Shown piece by piece: positions 1-10,865 of a stretch of 64,000 nucleotides of DNA. Position 1 is the first letter of the stretch, and each line of letters begins with the position of its first letter. The position numbers and the translations under genes were made by a program. This DNA comes from Paraspadella gotoi (Eukaryota; Chaetognatha), in assembly GCA_051294375.1 (NCBI GenBank), contig CM119268.1, forward strand, positions 10,485,607-10,549,606, written 5' to 3'. The notes below the pieces were generated by a model. It was given only the letters and a program-made list of their open reading frames with translations, searched no databases and had not been told where the DNA came from.

Positions 1-2
1 CG

Positions 3-293
3 TCTACCCTTCGTCGAGTTGACAGCGATCGCGCCTTCAACGGCGGAGTCAAGGACGCCACCAACGGAACCGGAAGTGACGGCCTCGCCGACCGACGCCT
101 CTGCGCCTCTGCCGACGAACTTAGTAGCCTGGCCACCAACGGTGACGCCTCCCACGACAAAGAAGCGGGTGCCGGTGCGGCCCACGCCTGGAATGGGACA
201 TCTTCGGACGAGCAGCCGCAGCCGCATCAGCATCAAACGATGGAGTTTCTGGAGATGTGCGGTAATCTCATCTCTGCCCTCAATCTTGGATAA
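3..293 (+). CDS. C-terminal end of an unrecognised protein (5' partial)
   Basis: An open frame enters from the left edge and runs 96 codons to TAA at 291-293. The peptide is rich in Asp, Gly, Ala and Ser, has a short Gln/Pro/His stretch (DEQPQPHQHQ), and ends MEFLEMCGNLISALNLG. I prefer this frame to the overlapping one that runs to 393, because that frame turns into low-complexity Ser/Pro/Thr and then continues through AT-rich DNA that looks like 3' UTR. No family is recognised, and the start and any splice junction lie outside the window. It is convergent with the AMP deaminase gene. Confidence 0.45.
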   Translation, partial: STLRRVDSDRAFNGGVKDATNGTGSDGLADRRLCASADELSSLATNGDASHDKEAGAGAAHAWNGTSSDEQPQPHQHQTMEFLEMCGNLISALNLG

Positions 294-1348
294 GAAGGAA
301 TTAAGGTCTTTTGCTTTCGTATATTTCCATTCACTCTCACTTTTACCTCCGCCCTTTCTTAACTTGTGCCTTATTGCTTTGATACGTTTTTGAAATCTTG
401 TTATACTTGAAACCAAAGCGTCAATCACGAAAAAGGGGAAAGATGCCCCGCGATTGAGAAAGTCCCCGCCTTAAAGGTGCTTTAGGTCTGGATGACGTTT
501 ATCTTTTCTATTCGAGTTCGATCCCCAAACGTTTTTGTTAGGGTCGCTTGCAATTTCCTCACTTCGTGTATCGTTGCGATTCTTTTCAATTCGATTACGT
601 AATTTGATCGCGTTTATGAGTTAGATTTTGATTATATTTTTTATGTCAGTCGAGGTTTTTTGTCGCTCTTGCTCAAATGAGAGCATATCGATTAAAACTA
701 GTATTTTTTATAAGTCTTACTTTGGAAATTAAATGGCCGGTTTTCTCAAGTTTTTTTTTTAAATTAACTACCAAAAGCTCAATAATAGTGGAAATTAAAA
801 TGTCTTTTAATGATCCTTGAACATTAAAAAAAATTACTGTTCTTACATTGTATTTTTTTGCTGAATCGAGTTTTAGACATTGAAATTTTAGTTTCCCCCT
901 CTAAAGTAATGTTAAATTTTACCTCCATATCTTTTCTGATACGGGTAACTCACAGCCCAATTTTTTTCTACACCCATTTTTGTTATTTTATATTTTTATT
1001 TAATTACTATTATTTTTACCTATACCACTCAAAATATTTTAGATTAATTATTTTTTTCTCCATGTAGTATTAGATCTAAATTTTCCGCTTGTGTAAGTTT
1101 TTTTAAACCTCACAATTACATCGTGATTTTTAACAAATTCGTTTTTTTTTTTCTTTACTTTTCTGGCGGCTACTAAGTTATATTATCTAGCCAGGGAATT
1201 TTACAGGTACTTGTTCATTTGAGGTCTCTTTTTTATTTTTATTTTTAACAATATATCTAAAGCTACGAACGAGGCATTTTTATTAATTTCAATCCGACGT
1301 CTAATTAATCTGGTGGGCGGCCCGAACTCTCTTATCAAGTTCATCCTT
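294..1348. other. intergenic region between convergent genes
   Basis: AT-rich DNA with many poly-T tracts, holding the presumed 3' UTRs of the gene at the left edge and of the AMP deaminase. No credible exon is seen; the open frame at 858-1067 is T-rich low complexity. Confidence 0.6.
1279..1284 (-). terminator. polyadenylation signal of the AMP deaminase gene
   Basis: AATAAA on the minus strand, about 65 nt after the stop codon at 1349-1351. It is the first canonical signal downstream of that stop. Confidence 0.5.
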
Positions 1349-4300
1349 TCATTTCTTCTGGTAAGCATCGGTAACGGTCTTGAGTTCCTCCAGCAACGTC
1401 TGATGTCGATACTCCATCCGGGTGTTTGGCACGTTGGTCTTTTGAACGTCGTTGGAAGCGGCACCCTCTTTGCTGAGGTAGTTCTCACCGATCCAAGCCT
1501 AAGAAATCCCGTGACGAATGTCTTAGGAGAAATCCACGAGGGTTGTGGGAAATAAAATCCCGCAAGTTCAGCTCACCTGCTTGAGAGCGTGAGCGAACGA
1601 GGACATGAAAACGCTGTTTCTCGCCAATTCGCACAAATCCGCCGTGCTTAGCTTCCAGACCTGCGTGCCGAGTATCGTCGTATTGGAATCAAAATCAACC
1701 AGATTGCGTCAATTTTTTTTTGTTTTTCGTCATAAACCTGAGCGGCGACGCTGTATTCTTCCATTAAAGGCTCCTTGGTATAATGGAACTGCAGCGGGTC
1801 GTCGGTGGAGAGCGAAATAAGTAAACCTCTTGCCAAATATTGCGGCAAAGGATTCTTGTTGTATTCCAGAAACAGTTTGTTGTTGCTAAGCGGCGACATG
1901 GCGACGCCCATCTGAAAAGTTAATAACTTTTCAAAGGGGTGATAATAGTTAAGCATAGGCGATAGGGGCTTGTGTAATGAAAATTAAGAAGCATTCCTCC
2001 GTCTGTTGTATACATCTATGCGGGTTACTTTTACTTTCGCCGACCGGGGTTAAGGGTAGTTTAGGGGTGGTTTTGTGTTAGGGGGGGTTAGAGTTTAAAG
2101 GTTTTAAGGTTAGAGTAATTAGATATTTTTTTTTTAAATAAGTATTTTTAAATATTTTTTTAAAAGCCGCCAAACCCGCGGTCGGCGAAAGTAAAATTTA
2201 GCCCATATATTCCTTCACCTGAGCCAAATAAAATAGATATTGAATCACAGACGCGTTTTTTAACTGAAGTCCGTGCGATATGTTGTCCGAAGTGAGGAAG
2301 GCCGTCGCCAAATGGTGAGTCTGAGGATAAACAAAAATGTTTTGTCAGCGAAATGGCCAAAACCGATCAATCTGGATATTAAGGATTAGAAAGGTTCCGC
2401 GTTATATTGTAATTGTATCACGGGTTTTTCGCCCTCAAAATAAAAAAAAAAAAAAAAAATCTACTTAAAAACCGTCTCCAAACCCACCGCGCCCGACTCG
2501 CCGCAATGAGGTCGCAGGCAGAATGTGTTCATTCCTCTCGATCTCCGGAAATGATTCAAAGCTCGGATATTGGCGTACATGAAGTAGAGATAGTAGGCGT
2601 AGCACGGGTTCTCAGGGTGATTAGCGTTGTAGTCCTGAATAACGTGACGTTGAGGAATCAATAGTATTTTTCTCGTCTCATTGCTCGAATCACTTGCGGC
2701 AATGGGACGCCCTGTTCCAAGAGCTCAATTTCCGGTTTCGATTCGTCGTCGACCGAATCGAAGGCGCGAACGTACTGTAAATAATTTGAAATTAATCGCG
2801 CAAATCGAGAGGAAACGTCACGTTTGAATTAATTTCACACGTTTCATATTGTACAATGAACCACATATCCGTGGGACAAAGATTTTATTTGGATAAACGT
2901 GCCTGCAAAAACTTATGAATCTCCGGGTATTGCTCTGGATGGTTGGTCGCTTGGAAGAGCGGCATAAAGACGTTGTGCATTAACTCTTCGAAGCTCTTGA
3001 CGGATTTCGTCTTTTGCAGTGAGAAGAATAGAAATGAAGACGATTAAACAATAAGCAATAACGTTGAACTATTCGAATATCGGGTATTCGAAATTGGCGC
3101 CTTCATCTACGTCAATTTTAAAAAAAGATAATGATAAACCTTGAGGAAAACGTCGAAAATCCTCGGGACTTGTATGATCCATCTGACTTGAGTGGAGAAC
3201 ATGACGTTTCTGACGCCCCACTCGCAGAGGCGTTGCCACTCGTCGGGGCTTCGACCGTAGATGGAAATGCGGAGCTCGTTGAACGAATATCGACTTTCTT
3301 CTAATCCATGCATCACTTCTTTGATGATCTTTGCAAAGTATTCTCCCTTCGGAAGAAATTATGCGGTTCATGTTTAATTTGCCAGACGAAAAAGTCACGA
3401 ATGTTTCACCTTGATATAGTTGTCACTTTTGATGAAAACGTCACGAAGATGCGCGCACCCCATAGGATTGTACTTGTTGTTGAACCGATCGAATCTGACA
3501 TTTTAAAGAAATTCCATCTAATATTTGCCAATTTCAATTTTTATTTCCCTCGGGACGATTTAAAAAAAAAAAAACTTTCAAAAGCAATAAAACCTTTGGA
3601 AGGTGTTCCTGTCTGCGTGGACGTCTAGCATGTCGACGTTGATGTCGTCGGCACCGGCGAGCCCGGCCTCTTTTAAGATGTCGTTGAGGGTCATCTTCCC
3701 CTTTTCCCGGTCCTCGACGACGACCCTGTCTCCCTCCTGAAACAAAAGGAATGGGAGTAATCGGCGATTACTAATTTGCAGACGATTCTATTCTCGGGTT
3801 ATATTATTATGTATGTTTATAACAGTTTCAAAAGAATTAATTTAAGCTTTTACTTATTAATTGCTAACTTCTCACCGTATTGATCGTCTTCCGAATGAAG
3901 GTGAGAAAATGCTTCTGATTCATCGATCCCGCGGCGTGAATGTGAGTGTCGACTTTTCTCACGTTGTAAAAGTCTCTGTAAGTGATGTCTCGAAGTTCGT
4001 TCGTCTCGGTGAGGTCGTTGTTCAACGCGTACATACTGAATTTGTTTTCCAGCATTTTCAGTCGGCGCCAGGCGAAACTATAGAGTCAAAAGGGAGAAAT
4101 CGCTCATGTTCTCGCAACTAACTCTTCGGGTTTCACCTCTTGCAAGTTCCGTTGTTGGCGATCTGAACCAAGTGCATGTGATCTTGGATAAATTCTTGAA
4201 AGTCTGGGTACTTGAGGTCCACTTCGTCTTTGAATTCTGCGTCCTTGAAGGCGTGAACAACACCGTCCACCATCTCAATGTTGGGTTGTGGGGGTGGGGG

Positions 4301-5586
4301 GCGTAGAGATGGTTGAGAAAAGCCAGAGGGTTGAAGGACTTCGAGGCCGTCACACAGTACTCTATATTAGTAAATTGCATATGGCAAGAAATTTGAATTC
4401 AGTTTCGACATTATCGATAGAAAATGCTTCATTTCATCATTATGCTGCAATTCTTTACGGATATTCTTTAAATAAGCCATGACTTAAAAAAGCATATTGA
4501 CGTTGACCTCATAGCAAACACCTTGAAAAAGTATCCCTGGGATCCGGGCAGATCGAACGAGAACGGATCGTCGACGTTGGCGAAGTGGAACACTTCCTGC
4601 TGACGGAACTCGTTCGGCGGCATCCACATCATGTGGGGCACTTGGAACTCCTGAAAGGGAAATTATGACATTTTCACATCCGCTTTGCACGCTATAGTAA
4701 AAGGATGACCTTCGAAAGTTTGGTTTTGTGAAAAGTCTGCTCGAGGTAACGGTGAGTCGTGGGAAAGAAGCCGGATTGCAACGATCCCGCTAAGGGTCGA
4801 AATAAAAATTTAACTCGGTCAATTCAAATGGAAGTGACGCGCGTGTAAGCGACGGAATAGCTATCAACTGACCCAAATATTTTTGTCTCAGCAGCAAAGC
4901 GATGATGACTTGCTGCGCAGCGTGCTGCACGTCGGAGACTTCGACGCCACCGATTATGTCGGTCGCAGGGGCTTAAAGTGGAAGGGTAGGGCGATAAGTT
5001 GCTAACTGGTAAGTCTCTGGAATTTATAATTTATTAGTTCGCTCTAAGTGTCAGTCTCAGTCTCAGTCTGCATCTCATAATAACGTAAGTTCAGTTAGTC
5101 GTTTCTTGAACCTTTCTTGTCGCCAACGCCTCCGCCAACGCCTCCGCCGCCTTTTTGTGCCGCTTTTCTGTGCAATTAAGACGAAACATCGCGCGAAAGT
5201 CGCGTTTAGGTATGAATTATAAAGTATTATTTTATTAAAACCACACCGCCCACTCGGAAACTCAACTGTTTGGAGACGCTTTGCCTCTTCGCTCCCTCCT
5301 CCCCCTTTTTCTTATCCACGGAAATGAAGGCGGAGAGGTCGTTGTTGTTGTTGACGTTGTAGGCAGAGTTGTTGTTGTAGTTGGCGTTCGCGTTGCCCCT
5401 GTAATAATAGTCTCGACTGTGATAATTATTGCTAAAGCCCTGACGAGCGAACGGGGGCGGACGACGGTTTGCGCTGTTGTTGTTGTAGTTGGCGTTCCGC
5501 GCCGAGTTGAAGGTGTTGGGCTGCGGTTGTCGTCGCAGGGGAATCGGGTCCAAGTAGCGCGGAACCGGGGCCTCGCTCAGGTTCAT
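1349..5586 (-). CDS. AMPD: AMP deaminase (16 exons, 755 aa, complete)
   Basis: Deaminates AMP to IMP in the cytosol (purine nucleotide cycle). Exons in transcript order: 5586-5247, 4971-4873, 4789-4710, 4650-4522, 4273-4137, 4077-3876, 3736-3594, 3494-3410, 3346-3140, 3010-2903, 2774-2694, 2634-2488, 2320-2219, 1911-1738, 1660-1577, 1498-1349. They sum to 2268 nt and all phases agree. Family hallmarks: metal-binding [63 protein letters not shown] and [18 protein letters not shown], so the metal and catalytic residues look intact. Exon 1 is a divergent Asn/Arg-rich leader of about 113 residues. The intron after exon 10 uses a GC donor (CAG|GCACGT). The ATG at 5586 directly follows a good splice acceptor, so a further upstream coding exon is possible. 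The family assignment is certain; the N-terminus is the weak part. Confidence 0.95.
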
Positions 5587-5838
5587 CTAAACGATATTAA
5601 ATTATCAAAATAATTACGTGCGTTCTGACTTTTCTCTAATTTCAGGAATATGATTTGCACTGTGATTCATACACACACTAAAATGTCATTATCCTGACCC
5701 TAACCTTCACGCTTATGGTATAATTTTTATTTTTAGCACTGTCACTGTATTAAAGCTTCTCTATGAATGAAACTACTGCTATGGAACCTAGCAACTGAAT
5801 GCAAACATTTTATTCTTTGACTAATTTCTTTTCGTCAC

Positions 5839-5988
5839 CCGACTTCTCTCTGCCGCGGCTTCGGCCGCTGACGCCGCGCCGTCCGCCCCCCAATCGAAGG
5901 AAGGGTAAGGTCGGGCGACGCCCGCTTCCGGTCTCCGCTCAGGACGGCGTCGCCCGCCCCCGTCGCCGCCGTAGAAACGACGCTGCAT
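5839..5988 (-). CDS. possible upstream N-terminal exon of AMP deaminase
   Basis: A GC-rich island in AT-rich DNA. On the minus strand an ATG at 5988, the first after an in-frame stop, opens 50 codons beginning MQRRFYGGDGGGRRRPERRP and reaching CGG|GTGACG at 5839, a moderate donor in phase 0. The AMPD exon downstream starts with acceptor ..GTTTAG|ATG, also phase 0, so joining them would give an 805-aa enzyme with an Arg/Gly- and Ala-rich leader. Without splicing the frame stops after 55 codons. It could equally be 5' UTR or promoter DNA. Confidence 0.35.
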
Positions 5989-7754
5989 CAGGATACTTAA
6001 ACTTAAAATTTAAATTAAAAAAAGGTTATTCTAGTGGTTGTTGAACACGATAATCGTTTGAAGTCGGATTAACTTTTAAAGGGAGCATTGTTTTTGTTAC
6101 TTCTGGAGAATTGTAAATGTGAGATCCATTATGGCAGGAAAATTAAATTAAGAAAATGAAAGAAAACTAGACACTGAATTATGAACTATGCCCAAGTCGG
6201 TTGCTTCAATGTGTTATATTTGTTAGATACAGTAGTAAAACTATTGTGACAAGGTAACTCTTAAAAGATAGTAAATGTAACGAATTAAATGGTGGACTTT
6301 TGTTTTATATTCTGATGTTCCGTGAAGGAACTATGAATATGAGATAAAGAAAACAAAAGAACGGAAGTCTTAAGTTACAAAGGTTCTTTCCAAGAAACTA
6401 AGTACTTAAAAAGACTGGAAAAAAACGAAAGTAAAAAACAAGAGTGGGATCAAAGGATAAACGCTAATACTAAAAATTTTAAATTTGTTTATTTTCTATA
6501 CTTGGCTAATAATCGGTCACCTATTTACGTATTTTTAAGGAAATAGAGCGGTCGAAATTCTTTTCTCCAACTGCCGGCCACGAGCCAGATTTTGGCCAGG
6601 TTTTAGCTTCGAGACATACGAAGGATAGTGGAGGGGAAAAGCCGGATCTGGATTCTTGCTCTCCTTTCCTTTCTGAATCAACGAATAAAATAAAAACAGC
6701 TAACGGCCAACCTGACTCATGATGATTACTATCTACGTCATGTGGTTCCTTATTTTAAAAGAAACAACAACAAAACGAAATGAACAAGAAACTTTCCAAA
6801 AATTAGCAACTCGCATAAACATATATTTTAATTCTACTTTTCGATTTGCGCTATGCCAAGCAGGCTCATACAAAATTTTGCTTTTGAACTTTTAAGGTCA
6901 GAATTTAAATTTTTTTTTAAAAAAGCATTTCATATATTTATTTTTCATACATTTTAAAAAAATTAGCAAACACAATGATGAATCTAGCGATTAAAACGAC
7001 ATCGGAGGAAAAAAAAAATTTTTGTGACGAGATTATTTAAGATTATTTATGATACATCTAAAAGGTTCGGATCAACGTTCCTTTCTTTTCCAACAATTTC
7101 CATTTCGACCTTTAAATCGATTATTTTTAAACGCGAAAAGCTTTCGAGGCGCCTTCGAAACTTCGAATCAGAAATCTCAGTATTTCTTCAAATCTCGAAA
7201 TCTCCTGAGAAGTGGATCGAGAATCGAGGTCTTCTTCAATCAACGCACTCGATGACTTTCGACCTCAATCCAAACTCGAATCGGAAAATCGTGACATCGC
7301 GACGATTCTGAGTTCGACCGAGACCAAAAAAAAAAATGTAGAATGATATACTAATTATTCTATTAGATAATGGATATAGTTTAGACTGGGGAAGACTAAA
7401 TTGTGGGAGAAGGATCGACGGCTCGTATATTTCGGACGAAATAGGGCTGACTGGAATGTCGATTAGTATTTTAACTTTTTGGTGGCATATAGGGAAGGCT
7501 GGGATACTCATTTTTGGTAATTAAAGCCATATTTTCTGGATTATATTAATGACTCATTTTTTTGGACGGACAGACATATGCAGCGCAGGTACCTATTGAT
7601 TTAGCCGAAGGCGATAGAATAAAATCGCAGTAGCCACCGAAAAAGGTGTTATTGGTGCAATTGGTTGGTTTCTATCACGTGATCCAGATATTGTCACTGA
7701 TTGCTGAGCCGACCTTCATTTTTTTCTTTTTGTTCCATTGTTTTTGAAGTTGAC

Positions 7755-7796
7755 CAGAGAGTGAGAGAGAGATAGAAAAAGGGAGAGAGAGAGAGA

Positions 7797-7844
<48 letters not shown>

Positions 7845-7850
7845 GAGAGA
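7755..7850. repeat. (GA)n/(GT)n microsatellite
   Basis: Imperfect GA dinucleotides interrupted by a short GT run. Confidence 0.9.
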
Positions 7851-8328
7851 AAGAAACAAACTCAGCTTCGATTTTGTTCTGCTGGCTTAAGTTAAGCCCT
7901 TTAAGCCTGTTGTACTTATCATCGCCTTTTGTTATTTATTTTTTTGGTGAATAACTGAAAGACGTGAATACATTTTATGATATTTTATGAATATATATTT
8001 TTGAAAAGCTGTTATTTCTCAAAACTAATGTCTTTTAGCTACCTACTCTTTTTAAATCATTCCCAAGATTACTCCGAGGAGATTTCAAACTTAAAATTTC
8101 ATCTTTCAACGGAGAAGTTGTAAAGTGAAAAAAGATGTCTAATGGCAGCCATTTCGTATCGGCAATGGCGAGGTCATTAAGTTCGCTTTGAAAACTTTTT
8201 AAGTCGCAAAAATGGATTTGAACAAAGTCTTAATAAATTTGCAAGATTTAATCATGAGTGTTCTGAACGGGCTCTCCATAATTTTAAAGCGATAATCATC
8301 TTTGGACTTTGATCAAGGGAGGGACATA

Positions 8329-8330
<2 letters not shown>

Positions 8331-8397
<67 letters not shown>

Positions 8398-8400
8398 GAG
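8331..8400. repeat. (GA)n microsatellite
   Basis: About 35 nearly perfect GA units. It generates the long Leu-Ser run in the minus-strand open frame here, which is not a gene. Confidence 0.95.
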
Positions 8401-8826
8401 ATTTTGCTCTATCATTTCTTCTAACAATCTTTTTTTTTAACACTCGATGAAAATAGGGATTTTCTTGAGAAGGAACTGATTTCCTTATATGCTCTAAAAC
8501 AATTTTTACAACGATTTTTTCTTTTTTTCTATGCTTCTTTAGGCTTTTAAATGACTCTGATCTCGGAGATATCAATCTTGATATCATAGAAATTCTCATT
8601 GATAAAGATATTGAAAATTGTTTTGTTTTTCGACCATTTACCCTTTTCTTGAATCGGCGGAAAGACGAAATTTTTTTTATCTTTTCAATTTTAATTTTCC
8701 CCTCGATCATTTGGATCCTAAAACATCAAAGGCTTTTTTTCCTCTGTAAAGGTTCGATATTTAAATAAGTTTAATTATTCCAACGACGGAGAAAGTTAAG
8801 TTGTCCCGGCATAAAAGATGAAAAAG

Positions 8827-8856
8827 GTCGTCGTCGTCGTCGTCGTCGTCGTCGTC
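8827..8856. repeat. (GTC)10 microsatellite
   Basis: Ten GTC units in non-coding DNA. Confidence 0.9.
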
Positions 8857-9914
8857 TACAACCACCAACGTTTCCATCAAGTTTGTTTTTTCTTAAAAAT
8901 GTGAATTCACGTTTCTTCTGGAATCGAAACGAAATATCCTCACAAAGTTCGAAAAATTTGAGAATAAAAAATCATCAAAGAACAATCTCTCTCAATTAAG
9001 TTTTAAAATGACTGCATTTAATTATTAAAGCTTTGTGGGTTTCTAACTTCGTCGACGGCAAAAAAAATCTTTTTATAAATTGATTGATTAGTTGATAGAC
9101 TGGATTGATTGATTGGTTGATACTTGATAGATAGATTTGATTTGATCGATGGAAGATTCTTCGGCTAAAAACCACTTCAATTTTTAAAATCATTCATGAT
9201 ATTTTTTTTATCTTTTTCACAAAAAAGATTTAATTGATTTAATCAATATTTTTTTTTACAGCAAAGTAACAAACGAAAGTTTTTTCTGTCGGAGAAATGC
9301 TATGATAATTTCTGTGCCAAGAATCGGATTCGCTTCTTTGCGTCGGATTGCGATGCCGATTCGAGTCTAGAATCCAATTTCTCGATTATGTTTCTTCCCG
9401 AAATAACCGCCGAGTTTCACTTTACATCGAAATAAAAAAAAAAACTGTGCTAATCGTACAAACATTTTCATCCGACTTTTCGGGCATCAAAAAGTGAATC
9501 CCATCTCGTTCATCATAAACTTTAATACTTGGGTATTAAAAAGGCCCCAAAACTTATACCCCACGTTTTTAAATACCCCCCATCCTAAACCGCAAGCCCC
9601 GCCCACTCGCCGAGATCGCCAAACCCCCAATACCGGTCAGCTCAAGAGGAAATACTAGGGTTTTTTTTATCCTCCGAGAATATTTTACATCTTCTCGGCG
9701 AAAGACGCATTTCAAAAAAATTTAAAAAAGTTTTTCCCCAAAAGTCCATTAAAACCTAATCCTTTTCACGAATTCTCTTTTCGAACAAAAGAATAAAAAA
9801 CTCATCCCAGTCCCGAGTTTCGTCGAAAAACAGAAATTCGAGATTCGAGGGGAAATTTCGACGAGGACGACAACGACGACGACAACGACAACGACGACGA
9901 CAACGACGACCATC

Positions 9915-9990
9915 ATGCTGGAAGGCTGCGACGTAATCGCGGATTCGACAGTCGGTGACTCAGAAATTCGCCCCAAAATCAGCAAAACAG
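9915..9990 (+). other. candidate upstream exon of the CERT-like gene
   Basis: After a degenerate (ACG/ACA)n tract, an ATG opens 25 codons beginning MLEGCDVIADSTVGDSEIRP and ends at ACAG|GTTTTC in phase 1. The next recognised CERT exon (10866) needs exactly one base from its upstream neighbour, so the junction is in frame. The peptide itself is not diagnostic. Confidence 0.25.
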
Positions 9991-10299
9991 GTTTTCATAT
10001 CGAAAAAAAAAACCCAGTTTTTAAAGTCCGGTGTTTACTTTTCCTTTGTCTGCTCTCTTTTACGACTGCACCGTTAAAAAAATTTATGTGACAAATGAAT
10101 TTTATTTAAAAAAAAGGATCGATTAAATTTAAAAGCGAATTAAGTTTTTTAAAAGCTAAAGAACATAATATAACCTTCAATAAATTAACTTATAAAAACA
10201 AAGTTGAGACGGCACGGGTTCAACAACCTTAAAAAAAAAACTCTTTTCAGTGCAGCGGGAACGAAAATATATAAACACGCTATTGTCTCAGTTCTCTCC

Positions 10300-10400
10300 G
10301 TTATCCTGATTTTTCCAATTTTCTTGATTCTCCCAATTCTTCCAATTCTCTCCTTTCTCCTAATTCTCGTGATTCTCTCAATTCTCGCGATTCTTCCTTC
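10300..10400. repeat. degenerate minisatellite (unit about 9 nt, AATTCTCNC-like)
   Basis: Repeats of AATTCTCCC/GATTCTCNC type. Translated forward they give Ile/Leu/Pro-rich peptide and in reverse Arg-Ile-Gly repeats, which explains the two overlapping open frames. Confidence 0.6.
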
Positions 10401-10865
10401 TTTCGTTCTCACGGGCGACGTGGCCTTCTCGAAGAATCTTTGGGTCTGGGATCGGCTCAAAGTACAATCAATGTTTAATGTCACCGCCGGTTGTAGACAA
10501 AATCAAATTTCGCCTCTGGTTTATATTTACTTTTACAACGACGAAAAAGATAAACTTCTTCAGTTTACTTCAGTTGTTTTTCCTTCAAAATGGGTTAGTT
10601 TTAACAAGAGATGTCGAATTGGGTTGCAAGTGCATTACATATTTCTTAAAAGTTGCCTTTAAAGTTTAATGATGATATTCTCTTTTATTATTTAAATAGG
10701 AAGTTTTACATAAATGATGTCGGCTTTTAATTATGAAATTATTTCCGTGTATTTTACGAATAAGCATTCAAATCTTTCAATTTTATATTTAGCTTGTTAA
10801 ATTTAAGTTTTGAAAATATCAACATAAACATATTTTAGTTATAAACATTTTTGTTTATTTCACAG

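Larger units (their letters stand above)
5989..10865. other. 4.9 kb without a recognised gene
   Basis: AT-rich DNA with several microsatellites. The missing 5' exons of the CERT-like gene should lie here or in an unrecognised form; I looked on the plus strand for the PH-domain Gly-Trp-Gln...Arg-Trp signature and did not find it. A short open stretch after an acceptor at 9261-9433 and a TCGA-rich stretch at 7024-7311 match nothing I know. Confidence 0.5.

Noticed and set aside
8252-8710. 152-codon minus-strand frame with a long Leu-Ser run
   Set aside because: The run is a translated GA microsatellite and the rest is AT-rich Lys/Ile/Phe sequence.
10204-10662. Hydrophobic 152-codon frame resembling a membrane protein, and its Arg-Ile-rich antisense frame
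   Set aside because: Both arise from a degenerate 9-nt minisatellite; neither has a family match or splice support.
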